The notes: a model not told the origin generated them from the sequence alone. A stretch of DNA of 34,022 bases from Bdellovibrionales bacterium (GCA_020434365.1 JAGRAX010000008.1:1-34022), one strand, 5' to 3'; positions 16,182-25,874 are shown, numbered from the stretch's first letter. Program-made: numbers and translations.

Positions 16182-17172
16182 AAAATCTTTTTATCTACTT
16201 TTCATTCTATCTCTAAGCTTCTTTTCCTTTGTGCATGCTGCTGAAGAAAAAACAAAGAAGAATGAAAAAAAAGAAACACCTGTCATACAAGGAAAGCAAA
16301 TTGATAAAATCGTCGCACTCGTCAACGATTCCCCTATGCTCAAAAGCGAGCTAGAAGAAAATAAAAAACAACTGGAAATTGAGCTCACAAGAAGCGGTCA
16401 AACAGAAGAGCTGGATGAGCCCATTGCATTTGAAAAAAAAGTTCTCAATCAGATGATTGAAGATCAACTACTTGAAAAGGAGATCAATCGGCTTGGATTA
16501 GAAGCATCCGACAGAGCTGTTGAGGAGGTTATCTCCGAAATTATGAAGCAAAACAACCTCCCTTCCAAACAAGCTCTTGAAAATGCTCTGATTCAAGATG
16601 GCACAACTATGGAAAAATTTTACGAAAACTACAAAACAAGACTCAGTAGAAACAACTTTCTTGAAAAAATGATTCGGCCTCGAGTAAAAGTTGACGAAAA
16701 TGAGGTTAAAAACGCCTATAAGAAAAGAACTCAGTCCAACGATCAACAATTTATTTATAATATTAGTATGATTTTTAAACCTTCTTCCTCAAAAAATAAA
16801 AAGTTACTTTCTTCCTTACAGAAGAAAATGGAAAAAAAAGAACAAAATTTTTCTGAACTCGCAAAAAAACATTCTGAAGGACCGGGAAAGGAAGAAGGGG
16901 GTCTACTCGGAGATCTTAGAATCGAAAACTTAGAGAATTCATTGGCACAAGGCGTATCCCAGTTAGAAAAGGGACAAATTTCTCAAGTCATTGAAAATGA
17001 GAAAGGTCTATTTCTCATTCAGCTCAATGACAAAAAAATTGCTCAGTTCGATGACTATGAAAAGCTCAAACCCGCGATTGAACAAGAACTCTTCAATCTA
17101 GGTCTTGTCGAGCAACTCAACCAATATGTGCAAACCTTAAAGCAAAAATCACATATCGAAACTTTTTTATAA
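16156..17172 (+). CDS. surA: SurA-like periplasmic chaperone (third of three)
   Basis: 338 residues with a clear Sec signal peptide (YLLFILSLSFFSFVHA, then AEE). A lysine-rich linker leads into the SurA N-terminal chaperone domain (IDKIVALVNDSPMLKSELEE ... VLNQMIEDQLLEKEINRLGL). The C-terminal parvulin-like domain (about 200-305) is degenerate: the HIL strand reads YNISMIF and the GFH strand reads KGLFLIQL, so both His are gone, while the GGLLGDL turn remains. It should act as an outer-membrane-protein chaperone without isomerase activity. Two ATG codons (16156, 16159) compete. The pdxA gene follows 8 bp later, as in the surA-pdxA pair of enterobacteria, supporting the name. E. coli SurA has two parvulin domains; this one has one. 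Confidence 0.85.
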   Translation: MMYSLKKYRKSFYLLFILSLSFFSFVHAAEEKTKKNEKKETPVIQGKQIDKIVALVNDSPMLKSELEENKKQLEIELTRSGQTEELDEPIAFEKKVLNQMIEDQLLEKEINRLGLEASDRAVEEVISEIMKQNNLPSKQALENALIQDGTTMEKFYENYKTRLSRNNFLEKMIRPRVKVDENEVKNAYKKRTQSNDQQFIYNISMIFKPSSSKNKKLLSSLQKKMEKKEQNFSELAKKHSEGPGKEEGGLLGDLRIENLENSLAQGVSQLEKGQISQVIENEKGLFLIQLNDKKIAQFDDYEKLKPAIEQELFNLGLVEQLNQYVQTLKQKSHIETFL

Positions 17173-17180
17173 ACGTAAAA

Positions 17181-18119
17181 ATGTCTATCGCCATTACATG
17201 TGGAGATCCTTTTGGAATTGGGCCAGAAATTCTCATCAAAGCTAGCAAAGAAATGGGCAAAGATTTTCCTTCATCTTGCATCTATGGAAATGAGCAACTC
17301 TTTGAAGAAACATGTGACTTGTTAGGTATAAAAAAATTTTGGTCTAAAAATGGACCCATTCACTTCAAAGAATGTTTTGCATACATAGAAAACCAAAATT
17401 GCCACATCGAAAGGGCACGAGCTGTTTTGGCTACATTGGATGCTGCAATCCAAGACTGCATCAATAAAGAAAGAAAAAATCTCGTTACATGTCCGATTGA
17501 TAAATCCATTGTAAGAAACCTCGATACTGAGTTTTTGGGTCACACGGAATATCTGGCCAAAAAAAATCACAAAGATCAGACTGTCATGTTGTTAGACAAT
17601 GGAGATTTCAGAGTTGCCTTGATTACCGGCCACATTGCTCTATGCGAAGTCTCGTCACAAATCACCAAAGATAATATTAAAAAAATATTGGCAATAGCTC
17701 TTCCCTCTCTTTCTACGCATTTTTCAATTCAAAAACCTCGCATTGCGCTGTTGGGTGTGAACCCTCATGCAGGAGAGCTACAAAAACGCAGCGAGGAAGA
17801 AACCGTTATAAAACCTCTGATCGAAGAGTTGCAGCAGCAAGCCGTAGACATCGAAGGTCCTTTTCCAGCTGACTCTTTTTTTTCTCATCACAAAGGACAA
17901 TTTGATCTTGTCCTGTCGCCCTATCATGATCAAGGTCTTGTAGCGATCAAATACCCGGGTCTGGACAAGGTTGTGAACACTACACTTGGGCTGGATTTTG
18001 TCAGAACTTCTCCAGGCCATGGCGTCGCGTATGATTTGTATGGACAAGGCAAAGCCAATCCAAAAAGTTTAATCCGTGCCATTCAAATTGCGCAGCATCA
18101 ATCAATTACAAAAAACTAA
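17181..18119 (+). CDS. pdxA: 4-hydroxythreonine-4-phosphate dehydrogenase
   Basis: NAD-dependent metal enzyme of DXP-dependent pyridoxal-phosphate synthesis; it oxidises 4-phosphohydroxy-threonine, which decarboxylates and feeds PdxJ. 312 residues, close to the E. coli length. The N-terminus MSIAITCGDPFGIGPEI is diagnostic. The three metal His are at 151 (ITGHIAL), 196 (GVNPHAGE) and 249 (SPYHDQGLVAIKY). FVRTSPGHGVAYDLYGQG, the cofactor-side segment, is intact. It acts in the cytosol. It lies 8 bp downstream of surA and 34 bp upstream of the phosphohexomutase gene on the same strand. Confidence 0.96.
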   Translation: MSIAITCGDPFGIGPEILIKASKEMGKDFPSSCIYGNEQLFEETCDLLGIKKFWSKNGPIHFKECFAYIENQNCHIERARAVLATLDAAIQDCINKERKNLVTCPIDKSIVRNLDTEFLGHTEYLAKKNHKDQTVMLLDNGDFRVALITGHIALCEVSSQITKDNIKKILAIALPSLSTHFSIQKPRIALLGVNPHAGELQKRSEEETVIKPLIEELQQQAVDIEGPFPADSFFSHHKGQFDLVLSPYHDQGLVAIKYPGLDKVVNTTLGLDFVRTSPGHGVAYDLYGQGKANPKSLIRAIQIAQHQSITKN

Positions 18120-18153
18120 CATGCACAGAGGATCGTAGAAAGGAAGCTGAGAC

Positions 18154-19587
18154 ATGAACAAGCCTACAATTAAATTTGGAACCGATGGTTGGCGGGGAGT
18201 TATTGCGCAGGACTTTACGTTTGAAAACCTTACTTATATGTCTCATGCTGTAGCAAAAGTTTGTAAAAAAAAATATAAAGACCGAAACCGCATATACATA
18301 GGATATGATCGAAGGTTTTTATCTCAAGATTTTGCTCGTCACTGCGCATGTATTTTCGCTGAACATGGTTTCACGGTTGTATGGTCACAGCAGTATATGC
18401 CTACACCTATATTGTCTTGGGCGACCAAACAAGACTCTCGATCTGTAGGGTCTATTGTCATTACCGCAAGTCATAATCCTCCCACATGGAATGGTTTCAA
18501 GTTCAAAGAAATCTTTGGTGGCTCTGCCTTTAAAGAAACAACAGATGAGTTTGAAGCTGCTTTAGATTTTTCGATGGAGCACAAGATATTCACTTCAGAG
18601 AAATTTGATGACTTGGTAAAAAATGAAAAAATTCAGTTTTTTGATCTGAAAGATCAATACATTGAAAGTGTTCTCAATCTCGTTGACATCGACCTCATTC
18701 GAAAATCGCAGTTTTCTGTGGGTATTGATCCGATGCATGGATCGGGAAGTCATATCCTTGCAGAGATTTTAGAAAAAATCGGAGTACAATGTCACGAAAT
18801 TCATAACAATGAAAATCCCTGTTTTGGAGGACGCAATCCAGAACCTATTGAAGAAAATTTACGAGATCTGTCCGCTCTGGTTCGAGACCAAAAATTAGAT
18901 GCAGGCTTTGCTACAGATGGAGATGCCGATCGCTTGGGCGCAATTGATGAAAAAGGAAACTCCTTCACGACTCAAATGATTTTGTCGAGTGTATATTGGC
19001 ATATGCTCAAGCATCGGAAAAAAGCTTGGAACATTTCACGAAGCGTCTCCACAACGAAAATGGTTGATCTCTTGGCCGATGCATACGGACAGAAATGTTT
19101 TGAAACTCCTGTGGGATTTAAAAATATTGCCAAAAATATGGTTGAGGGGCGTGCGCACATTGGAGGAGAAGAAGCTGGAGGTATAGGATTTGATGGACAC
19201 ATTCCAGAACGAGATAGTATTGCAACCGCACTGATGCTCTTAGAAATGATGGCCATGAGTGGAAAAAAGCTTCAGGAGTGTTACTCTGAGATCTGCAGGG
19301 AAATTCGCCCCTATCAGTTTGTACGTTTGGATGTGCATGCTCATCCGGAAATCATGGGAAAAGCGCTGTCTGTTTTAAAACAAGATCCCCCTCAGAGCTG
19401 GGATGGACGGCAAGTCGATCACATTCAAGATATCGACGGATTGAAGTTTTATCTCAAAGATGGCTCTTGGATTCTCGTCCGTCCTTCGGGAACAGAGCCC
19501 ATTTTTAGGCTCTATGCTGAAGCAGAAAGCCTCTCTGCCGCAAATGACTTGGTCAGAGCCATCGAGACCTTTGTGCTGCAAGCCTAA
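18154..19587 (+). CDS. phosphoglucomutase/phosphomannomutase family protein
   Basis: Alpha-D-phosphohexomutase (477 residues) that interconverts hexose 1- and 6-phosphates through a phosphoserine. All four domains are recognisable: the N-terminal FGTDGWRGV; the phosphoserine loop TASHNP with Ser106; the metal loop TDGDADR near residue 256; the sugar-recognition loop GGEEAGG near 348; and the phosphate-binding RPSGTEPIFRLY near the C-terminus. The GEEAGG form and length fit bifunctional glucose/mannose mutases rather than GlmM (usually about 445), but substrate cannot be fixed. A good ribosome-binding site (AAGGAAG, 7 nt before the ATG) is present. A run of nine A at 18265-18273 encodes part of a lysine cluster. 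Confidence 0.93.
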   Translation: MNKPTIKFGTDGWRGVIAQDFTFENLTYMSHAVAKVCKKKYKDRNRIYIGYDRRFLSQDFARHCACIFAEHGFTVVWSQQYMPTPILSWATKQDSRSVGSIVITASHNPPTWNGFKFKEIFGGSAFKETTDEFEAALDFSMEHKIFTSEKFDDLVKNEKIQFFDLKDQYIESVLNLVDIDLIRKSQFSVGIDPMHGSGSHILAEILEKIGVQCHEIHNNENPCFGGRNPEPIEENLRDLSALVRDQKLDAGFATDGDADRLGAIDEKGNSFTTQMILSSVYWHMLKHRKKAWNISRSVSTTKMVDLLADAYGQKCFETPVGFKNIAKNMVEGRAHIGGEEAGGIGFDGHIPERDSIATALMLLEMMAMSGKKLQECYSEICREIRPYQFVRLDVHAHPEIMGKALSVLKQDPPQSWDGRQVDHIQDIDGLKFYLKDGSWILVRPSGTEPIFRLYAEAESLSAANDLVRAIETFVLQA

Positions 19588-19683
19588 GCATTTTACATTC
19601 ATAGATCTTTCATTGATCCATGTACCTAAGGCCTTGGCTTTGCCCTTTCTTTTTGACTGGTTTTCTTGTATCCCTACTCCCTT

Positions 19684-22575
19684 ATGGAATCGAAGTACAT
19701 TCACATCAAAGGAGCACGACAACACAATCTTAAAGGAGTAGATGTAAAAATCCCTAGGGACCAATTGGTTGTCATTACAGGACTTTCTGGATCAGGAAAA
19801 TCCTCACTTGCCTTCGATACCATCTATGCAGAGGGACAGAGGCGATATGTAGAATCCCTCTCCGCCTATGCCCGGCAATTCTTAGACCGAATGGAAAAGC
19901 CCGAAGTAGACTCCATCGAAGGACTTTCCCCTGCCATATCCATAGACCAGCGCAGATCCTCCAAAAATCCCAGATCCACAGTGGGAACCGTCACAGAAAT
20001 TTATGACTATTTGCGACTGCTTTTTGCCAGAACAGGAAAACCTTTTTGCTATGAATGTGGAAAAGCCATCACCTCTCAATCCGCCAGCCAAATCGTAGAT
20101 CAGGTCCTGCAGCTTCCTGAAAAAACAAAAATTCATATTTTGGCCCCGATTGCCCGTGGGAAAAAAGGTGAATTCCAAAAAGAATTGCTCATGCTCCAGA
20201 AGAAAGGTTTTACACGCGTAAAAATTGATGGAGAAACTTTTGAGCTCAGTGAAAAGCCCAAACTGGAAAAAAACATCAAGCACAACATTGATGTCTTTGT
20301 AGATCGTTTGATCACAAAAGATGGCATACGAAGGCGTTTGGCAGATTCTATTGAAACTGCATTGGAAGCGGGTGAAGGCCTGATCAAAATAGAAATTTTA
20401 GGAAAAGACGCAAAAGAAATTTTATTTTCAGAGCACTTTGCATGCATTGACTGCGGCATCTCCTATCCGGAGATTGAACCCAGAATGTTTTCATTTAACA
20501 ATCCTCAAGGGGCTTGTAACGAGTGCGGAGGTCTGGGAACCAAAAGTTATTTTGATCCCGCATTGATTGTGCCCAACCAAAGTCTCAGCCTGCGAAATGG
20601 CGCCATTGCGCCTTGGAAAACGCGTTGGGGGCATTTTCATATGCAGACATTGGAATCTCTGGCTGAGCACTATAACTTTGACATCACAAGACCTTGGGAC
20701 AAACTTTCGAAGAAAATTCAGGATATTGTACTGCATGGAAGTGGAGACGAAGTCATTTCCTTTGTCTACGACATGGAAGAAAGTAGCTACACCACTGAAA
20801 AACCCTTTGAAGGTGTCATTCCAAACCTAACGAGAAGATTCAAAGAAACCGAATCGGAGACTTTCAGAGAGGAAATGGAAGAGAAATATCAAGGTGTTGT
20901 GGAATGTCCTCAGTGTCATGGTGCGAGACTTCGCAAAGAAGCGCTGTTTATCAAGGTCAACAAAAAGTCCATCGCTGATCTGTCTAAATTGACGATTCAA
21001 GAAGGCTTTCGTTTCTTTCAAGATTTGGAGCTTTCGAAAAAAGATCAGGCCATTGCTGAAAAAATTCTCAATGAGATCAAATCTCGATTGGCATTCCTCA
21101 TGAACGTAGGCTTAGACTATCTCAACTTAGATCGTATGGCAGGAACGCTATCAGGTGGAGAAGCCCAGAGAATTCGACTGGCCACGCAAATTGGTTCGGG
21201 ATTGATGGGCGTTCTGTATATTCTCGATGAGCCTTCCATTGGACTACATCAAAGAGACAATGACCGACTCCTAGAAACCTTAAATTATCTCAAAGAGCTT
21301 GGAAATACTGTCTTGGTCGTGGAACACGATCAGGATACCATGATGGCCTGTGACTATATCATTGATATGGGACCTGGCGCAGGTGTGGAAGGCGGACATG
21401 TGGTCGCGCATGGAACGCCCAAACAAATCATCAAAAGCAGCAAGTCCATCACAGGAAAGTATCTTTCTGGAAAAAAAATCATTCCTGTACCGAAAAAAAG
21501 ACGCCTTCCCGATCCTAAAAAATGGATTGAAATCAAAGGCGCAAATCTCAACAACCTGCGAGATGTAGACGCGCGCTTTCCCATCGGTTTGTTTACCTGC
21601 GTAACAGGCGTTTCGGGATCAGGAAAATCCACGTTGGTTCTAGATACTTTGTTTCCCCATTTGAAACAGCAGCTTCATAACTCCAAAGATCGGGCTGGAA
21701 ATATCACATCTATCAGCGGAACGCAGTACATCGATAAAGTCATCGACATTGACCAAAGTCCTATCGGACGTACTCCTCGATCAAATCCTGCAACTTATAC
21801 AGGGGTCTTTACCCCCATTCGCGAACTCTTTGCGCAACTTCCCGATGCAAAGCTACGGGGATACAAACCCGGACGCTTTTCTTTCAATGTAAAAGGTGGA
21901 AGATGCGAGACCTGCCAAGGAGATGGCATTTTAAAAATTGAAATGCATTTTCTTCCTGACGTCTATGTCACCTGCGAAGCTTGCAATGGTCAGCGCTACA
22001 ATCGAGAAACCTTGGATATTTTATACAAAGGAAAATCCATCGCACAAGTACTGGATATGAGCGTAAAGCAGGCGCGTGAGTTTTTTGAAAACATTCCTTC
22101 GATTTATGAAAAACTTCGATGCCTAGAAGAAGTGGGTTTGGGATACATTACTTTAGGTCAATCTGCCATCACACTCTCCGGGGGAGAAGCGCAGAGAATT
22201 AAGCTTTCTAGAGAGCTTTCCAAACGCTCTACAGGAAAAACGTTTTATATTTTGGATGAACCCACCACAGGTTTGCACTTTGAAGATGTAAAAAAACTTC
22301 TCGAAGTTTTGTCAAAACTTGTAGATCAGGGAAACTCTCTCTTGGTGATTGAACACCACTTGGATGTCATCAAAACGGCGGATTGGATTGTAGATTTGGG
22401 ACCAGAAGGAGGCACGCATGGAGGCCAAATCATAGCCAGCGGAACTCCTGAGGACCTTGCCAAGGAAAAAGGGTCATATACAGGCAAGTATCTCAAACCT
22501 TACCTCAAAACCCAGGAAAGCAAAAAAGCCCGAAGCCATGTCCGAAGACAATCAAGTGCCCAGGCCACTGCATAA
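19684..22575 (+). CDS. uvrA: excinuclease ABC subunit A
   Basis: DNA damage-recognition ATPase of nucleotide excision repair (963 residues). I chose the ATG at 19684 ([16 protein letters not shown]); a TTG at 19666 would add six residues of no known use. The two ABC modules have Walker A at GLSGSGKS (Lys39) and GVSGSGKS (Lys648), and two signature motifs LSGGEAQRI. Zinc-binding CxxC sets are CYECGK, CIDCG, CNECG, CPQCHG in the first half and [15 protein letters not shown] in the second. Partners are UvrB and Mfd (encoded 5.4 kb upstream). No LexA-type palindrome is visible in the 96 bp upstream. The last 38 nt overlap plsC. Confidence 0.98.
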   Translation: MESKYIHIKGARQHNLKGVDVKIPRDQLVVITGLSGSGKSSLAFDTIYAEGQRRYVESLSAYARQFLDRMEKPEVDSIEGLSPAISIDQRRSSKNPRSTVGTVTEIYDYLRLLFARTGKPFCYECGKAITSQSASQIVDQVLQLPEKTKIHILAPIARGKKGEFQKELLMLQKKGFTRVKIDGETFELSEKPKLEKNIKHNIDVFVDRLITKDGIRRRLADSIETALEAGEGLIKIEILGKDAKEILFSEHFACIDCGISYPEIEPRMFSFNNPQGACNECGGLGTKSYFDPALIVPNQSLSLRNGAIAPWKTRWGHFHMQTLESLAEHYNFDITRPWDKLSKKIQDIVLHGSGDEVISFVYDMEESSYTTEKPFEGVIPNLTRRFKETESETFREEMEEKYQGVVECPQCHGARLRKEALFIKVNKKSIADLSKLTIQEGFRFFQDLELSKKDQAIAEKILNEIKSRLAFLMNVGLDYLNLDRMAGTLSGGEAQRIRLATQIGSGLMGVLYILDEPSIGLHQRDNDRLLETLNYLKELGNTVLVVEHDQDTMMACDYIIDMGPGAGVEGGHVVAHGTPKQIIKSSKSITGKYLSGKKIIPVPKKRRLPDPKKWIEIKGANLNNLRDVDARFPIGLFTCVTGVSGSGKSTLVLDTLFPHLKQQLHNSKDRAGNITSISGTQYIDKVIDIDQSPIGRTPRSNPATYTGVFTPIRELFAQLPDAKLRGYKPGRFSFNVKGGRCETCQGDGILKIEMHFLPDVYVTCEACNGQRYNRETLDILYKGKSIAQVLDMSVKQAREFFENIPSIYEKLRCLEEVGLGYITLGQSAITLSGGEAQRIKLSRELSKRSTGKTFYILDEPTTGLHFEDVKKLLEVLSKLVDQGNSLLVIEHHLDVIKTADWIVDLGPEGGTHGGQIIASGTPEDLAKEKGSYTGKYLKPYLKTQESKKARSHVRRQSSAQATA

Positions 22576-23290
22576 AAAAGTTTGGATTCGTCTTCGATCG
22601 TGTTTCCAGTGGATTCTTGGAGGCGCTCTTTTTACAGCCAATGTTGCCATTCTTTTTGTTCTGAGTTTTTTCAAAACTCAAAAGCAGTTAGACTCTTTCC
22701 TTCAATGTCTCGCAGCTCAGATGATTTGGGTCTCAGGAATCAAAATCCAGCATGAAGGTTTGGAACACCTAGATCGAACAAAAAACTATATGGTGGTGTT
22801 CAATCACATCAATTTTTTTGATCACTTTGTGATGTTTCGCACGCTCAAACTCTCAAAATTGCGCGGCATCGAAAAAGAATCTCATTTTTCATGGCCCGTA
22901 TACGGAACTTTTTTGCGGAGGATCCGGATCCTCCCCATTGCGCCTCGAGGCGACACAAAAAGAGCGCTAGAAAGTCTCGAAAAAGCCAAGATCTATATCA
23001 AGCAGGAATATTCCTTGCTCATGGCCCCCGAAGGCACAAGATCAAAAGATGGAAAGCTTCAGCCTTTTAAAAAAGGCGCGTTTCATCTGGCCATTGAAAC
23101 AGGGGTGACCATTTTGCCTGTTGTGTTTAAAGGCATGGACCGTTTTAACTTGAAAGGATCTATTGATTTGCATCCCGGGCCAGTTACTCTATCGATCTTA
23201 CCTACAATCGAAGCCAAAAAATTTTCAAAAGATGAAGTGGGTGAGCTCAGAGACCTGACTCACCAAGTAATCAAAAACGCTCTTTCTTAG
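22538..23290 (+). CDS. 1-acyl-sn-glycerol-3-phosphate acyltransferase family (PlsC-like)
   Basis: Membrane acyltransferase, probably making phosphatidic acid from lysophosphatidic acid. 250 residues from the ATG at 22538; the open frame extends upstream to 22457 within uvrA, but that extension is uvrA sequence in another frame. A hydrophobic N-terminal segment (about 25-50: [20 protein letters not shown]) anchors it. The catalytic HX4D motif is NHINFFDHF, and the phosphate-binding block is [20 protein letters not shown]. It overlaps the uvrA end by 38 nt, implying coupled translation. Its TAG stop shares bases with the stop of the convergent lipoprotein gene. Other lyso-lipid acceptors are possible. 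Confidence 0.9.
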   Translation: MSEDNQVPRPLHKKVWIRLRSCFQWILGGALFTANVAILFVLSFFKTQKQLDSFLQCLAAQMIWVSGIKIQHEGLEHLDRTKNYMVVFNHINFFDHFVMFRTLKLSKLRGIEKESHFSWPVYGTFLRRIRILPIAPRGDTKRALESLEKAKIYIKQEYSLLMAPEGTRSKDGKLQPFKKGAFHLAIETGVTILPVVFKGMDRFNLKGSIDLHPGPVTLSILPTIEAKKFSKDEVGELRDLTHQVIKNALS

Positions 23291-24153
23291 TTTGCACTTA
23301 CATCTGCGGCAGTGACTTCTACCTCAAAGGACCCCTGAGCAGTTTCACTCTTTATACTCACTGTAGCGTTGGGTGAAACACCTGATCCTTTTACATGCGC
23401 TGTGAACTTAGTTGCACCTGACTTTAATGTATAGGTGGCGGTTCCTGCGATTTGATGAATCATATCACATCCAGCTTCAGCATAGAGAACCAGCGCATTG
23501 CTAGGAACACTTACTTCAACATTAATATCTTGTGTTGCAGTAAATGCTTGATCGTTATCATACGCACCTATTTCGATGCTTTTACACTCTCCCACTTTAA
23601 TCTTAACATCATCTGCGCTTTCCTTTGCAAAACCTGTGAGAATCTGGTTTTCGGCATCTTCAGCTTCTTTAGCTTGAAGAGCAATCTTGATTTCTTTCTC
23701 TTCTTCACCAAGCATATACTTTCCGACAATTTCAGAATCGCCATCCCGTTCAATCATGACATAAAAAGTTAGATCTTTGCTTCCTTTTACTAGGCTCAGC
23801 TCAAGAGTTTCTTTTGGCTCAACGCAATCTGACGCAAGAGAATATTGTGTTTGATCTGCAGCTTCAATTTCAACTTTCATATCTGAAGGCGCTGCAATGG
23901 CTTCTGATTTTTGATCTTGGGATTGGAGTTTCATGGGAACGCATACTCCAGTAAGCACAGTCACATTTCCCGATTCCGTAATCATCGCCAATTTTGTAAA
24001 TACGCGTTTTGTATCTTTGGGATCATCTTTTTGATCTTTTTCATCTTTACGAGATGTATCTTCAGGAGTGGTTTGGGTTTTTTTGCATGCGCCCAAACCC
24101 AATGCAAGTGACAACATGACAATTAGAAGTGAATGTATTTTTGTGCTTTTCAT
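23287..24153 (-). CDS. lipoprotein with two two-cysteine beta repeats (paralogue A)
   Basis: 288 residues from the ATG at 24153, preceded by AAGGAA with a 7-nt spacer. A longer frame to 24234 exists but adds a polar stretch before the signal peptide. The lipobox is LGAC (Cys23), followed by a highly charged Asp/Lys linker (about 24-50). Two similar domains follow. In the first, Cys71 (TGVC) and Cys110 (ASDC) are separated by 38 residues; in the second, Cys190 (VGEC) and Cys229 (EAGC) also by exactly 38. In each, about 20 residues later comes an aromatic strand (LTFYV, TKFTAHV). The pattern resembles Ig-like cysteine repeats in secreted proteins of Deltaproteobacteria and suggests one disulfide per domain. 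Paralogue B is the next gene upstream. Function unknown; probably surface or periplasmic. Confidence 0.8.
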   Translation of the reverse strand: MKSTKIHSLLIVMLSLALGLGACKKTQTTPEDTSRKDEKDQKDDPKDTKRVFTKLAMITESGNVTVLTGVCVPMKLQSQDQKSEAIAAPSDMKVEIEAADQTQYSLASDCVEPKETLELSLVKGSKDLTFYVMIERDGDSEIVGKYMLGEEEKEIKIALQAKEAEDAENQILTGFAKESADDVKIKVGECKSIEIGAYDNDQAFTATQDINVEVSVPSNALVLYAEAGCDMIHQIAGTATYTLKSGATKFTAHVKGSGVSPNATVSIKSETAQGSFEVEVTAADVSAN

Positions 24154-24160
24154 CTTTACG

Positions 24161-24166
24161 TTCCTT
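24161..24166 (-). promoter_or_regulatory. ribosome-binding site fixing the start of lipoprotein A
   Basis: Read on the minus strand this is AAGGAA, 7 nt before the ATG at 24153. It supports the start that gives a proper lipoprotein signal and rejects the 27-residue upstream extension. Confidence 0.65.
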
Positions 24167-24302
24167 TTCTTATATTCCCTCTTCAACTCACTCTGGAAAC
24201 TCACAAGCAAGCCCAAGGTACAAGGATGTAACACAAAGCATTATCATAATGCAACTCCAAAAACACGAAATAATGCAACGCGCATATGTCAAAAAAATGT
24301 TA

Positions 24303-25262
24303 CTAACTATTGGAAATCAAAAAAGAAAATTTTCTTTTCTGCGTAGACTCATCTGACCTGACCCGCAGGGGTCGATACTCAAGCTCGATTCCGAGCCTTT
24401 TTTCTGAATATGAATCAGGAATCCAAAGATAGACAATGCTCTCCTGAGTATTTGCAGGTAGAATCAACACATCCTGACCTCCTGCAAGAGCCAGGTTGCA
24501 GTCCTGATCTTCGAAAAACACATCTTCATGTATATCTTGCGCTTTAAAGCTAAGACGAGTTGAGGGACTATGAAGAGGCGCCGTCCCATCTTGAGTTTTT
24601 CTTCGATCTGCAATCTGGACCTCCAATGGCAGGCATCGACCCCTACCTATGCTCTGGTTTTGAGGTCCCATCAAAGTCACATCAATCCAGCTTAAATCAT
24701 TGGACATTCGTAAGCTACGCGTTTTGTCTTGGCTCAGTCCCATGGGAAGGACTTCTAGGCTTATCGTATGTACAAGGTCTTGATCGAGACTAGAAATCAA
24801 AAACTCATACTGGCCTGCTTCCTCAGCATAGAAAAATAAATCTCTTTCTGCTTGTCCTTGATCAATTTTTACAAGATGTGAAGCTCTTGCATCTCCAACG
24901 CAGTCAATATTGATGGTCGGCTGGGCAAACTCCCCAGGAAACTCTAGGTCAAAAGACAGCTCTTTCTTGGGAACATAGGCCCTGCCCCTTTGATCTTTTA
25001 AACGCATGCGTAGATGTACACAATCTCCTTGGATCATGGGACCCAAGCCTACGGCACTCAATTCTATAGAAGACAGGAAGGAACTTTCCATCCAAGAAGG
25101 GTCAGAAGCATTCTCAGGTTTTGAGTGATCTTTTCCAAGCTTTTGGTCGGTGGGTGCCTTTTGTGATGACATAGAGCTGCAGCCCACGAACACCAAACTC
25201 ATCAAAAAAATACAAGGTCTCAAAGCAAGACCAGAAATATACGGGCCCAATGACAAAGTCAA
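24303..25262 (-). CDS. lipoprotein with two two-cysteine beta repeats (paralogue B)
   Basis: 319 residues starting with TTG at 25262; GGTGA (25270-25274, minus strand) lies 7 nt before it. The hydrophobic leader ends in VFVGC (Cys28, lipidation site), followed by a hydrophilic linker to about 55. Domain 1 has Cys81 (QGDC) and Cys121 (NIDC), 39 residues between; domain 2 has Cys210 (GRGRC) and Cys255 (DQDC), 44 between. Each is followed after about 21-22 residues by an aromatic strand (RDLFFYAEEAG; SIVYLWIPD). This is the same plan as lipoprotein A, but sequence identity is low, so an old duplication. It sits 30 bp after the cyclophilin gene and 150 bp before lipoprotein A. Function unknown. 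Confidence 0.78.
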   Translation of the reverse strand: MTLSLGPYISGLALRPCIFLMSLVFVGCSSMSSQKAPTDQKLGKDHSKPENASDPSWMESSFLSSIELSAVGLGPMIQGDCVHLRMRLKDQRGRAYVPKKELSFDLEFPGEFAQPTINIDCVGDARASHLVKIDQGQAERDLFFYAEEAGQYEFLISSLDQDLVHTISLEVLPMGLSQDKTRSLRMSNDLSWIDVTLMGPQNQSIGRGRCLPLEVQIADRRKTQDGTAPLHSPSTRLSFKAQDIHEDVFFEDQDCNLALAGGQDVLILPANTQESIVYLWIPDSYSEKRLGIELEYRPLRVRSDESTQKRKFSFLISNS

Positions 25263-25269
25263 AGGTCTA

Positions 25270-25274
25270 TCACC
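25270..25274 (-). promoter_or_regulatory. ribosome-binding site for the TTG start of lipoprotein B
   Basis: GGTGA on the minus strand, 7 nt before the TTG at 25262. It can pair with the UCACC near the 3' end of 16S rRNA. Confidence 0.45.
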
Positions 25275-25292
25275 ACAACAAAAAGAAAAAAA

Positions 25293-25874
25293 TCAACGAA
25301 TGATGACTTTTTTGATTTCAACAGCACTCAAAGGGTTGTCTCGAGCATCTCTAGGAACCGAAACAATCTGATCGACCACGTCCATCCCCTTAGTGACTCG
25401 CCCAAATACAGTGTACTGATTGTCCAGGTGCTGCGAATCTGAGACCACGATAAAGAACTGACTTCCGGCACTGTTAGGATCGGCCGATCTCGCCATCGAC
25501 ACAATGCCTCTTTTATGGGGCTCTGAACTGAACTCAGCATCAATGGTGTACCCTGGGCCCCCAGTGCCATAGCTACTTCGGTCGTCTCCACGAGAATTTG
25601 GATCTCCACCCTGGATCATAAAACCTGGAATGACTCTATGAAACTTTGTCCCATCATAAAATCCGGAACGGGCAAGTGATTTGAAGTTTTCAACATGCTT
25701 AGGCGCAAGACTCGGCAAGAACTCTAGTTCAATGCCTCCTTTGCTCGTTTCAATCACAGCGAGTTTTCCTTCTGACATAAATGTACCTTTCTTACGTTTG
25801 GGCTCACAGGCAAAAAACACACATGCCAACAAAGGTAGCAGCAAGTATTTCGCGTATCGAAGTGTAGAGATCAT
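25293..25874 (-). CDS. cyclophilin-type peptidyl-prolyl isomerase, lipoprotein
   Basis: 193 residues. The leader ends at FFAC (Cys23, probable lipid attachment), followed by a basic linker, then a single bacterial cyclophilin domain (about 36-193). The active-site block FHRVIPGFMIQGGDP contains the catalytic Arg80; later blocks are MARSADPNSAGSQFFI and YTVFGRVTKGMDVVDQI. All usual catalytic positions appear kept. It is expected to speed proline isomerisation in the periplasm, tethered to a membrane. It is the second gene of the minus-strand cluster starting at 26163 (22 bp gap) and 30 bp upstream of lipoprotein B; its likely clients could be those disulfide-containing lipoproteins, though this is only positional. 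With the parvulins it makes four isomerase-family genes in 11.5 kb. Confidence 0.93.
   Translation of the reverse strand: MISTLRYAKYLLLPLLACVFFACEPKRKKGTFMSEGKLAVIETSKGGIELEFLPSLAPKHVENFKSLARSGFYDGTKFHRVIPGFMIQGGDPNSRGDDRSSYGTGGPGYTIDAEFSSEPHKRGIVSMARSADPNSAGSQFFIVVSDSQHLDNQYTVFGRVTKGMDVVDQIVSVPRDARDNPLSAVEIKKVIIR

Noticed and set aside
19588-19683. LexA/SOS box or intrinsic terminator before uvrA
   Set aside because: No CTG-N10-CAG palindrome is visible. The AAGGC/GCCCTT arms before a T-rich stretch pair imperfectly and the T-run is broken.
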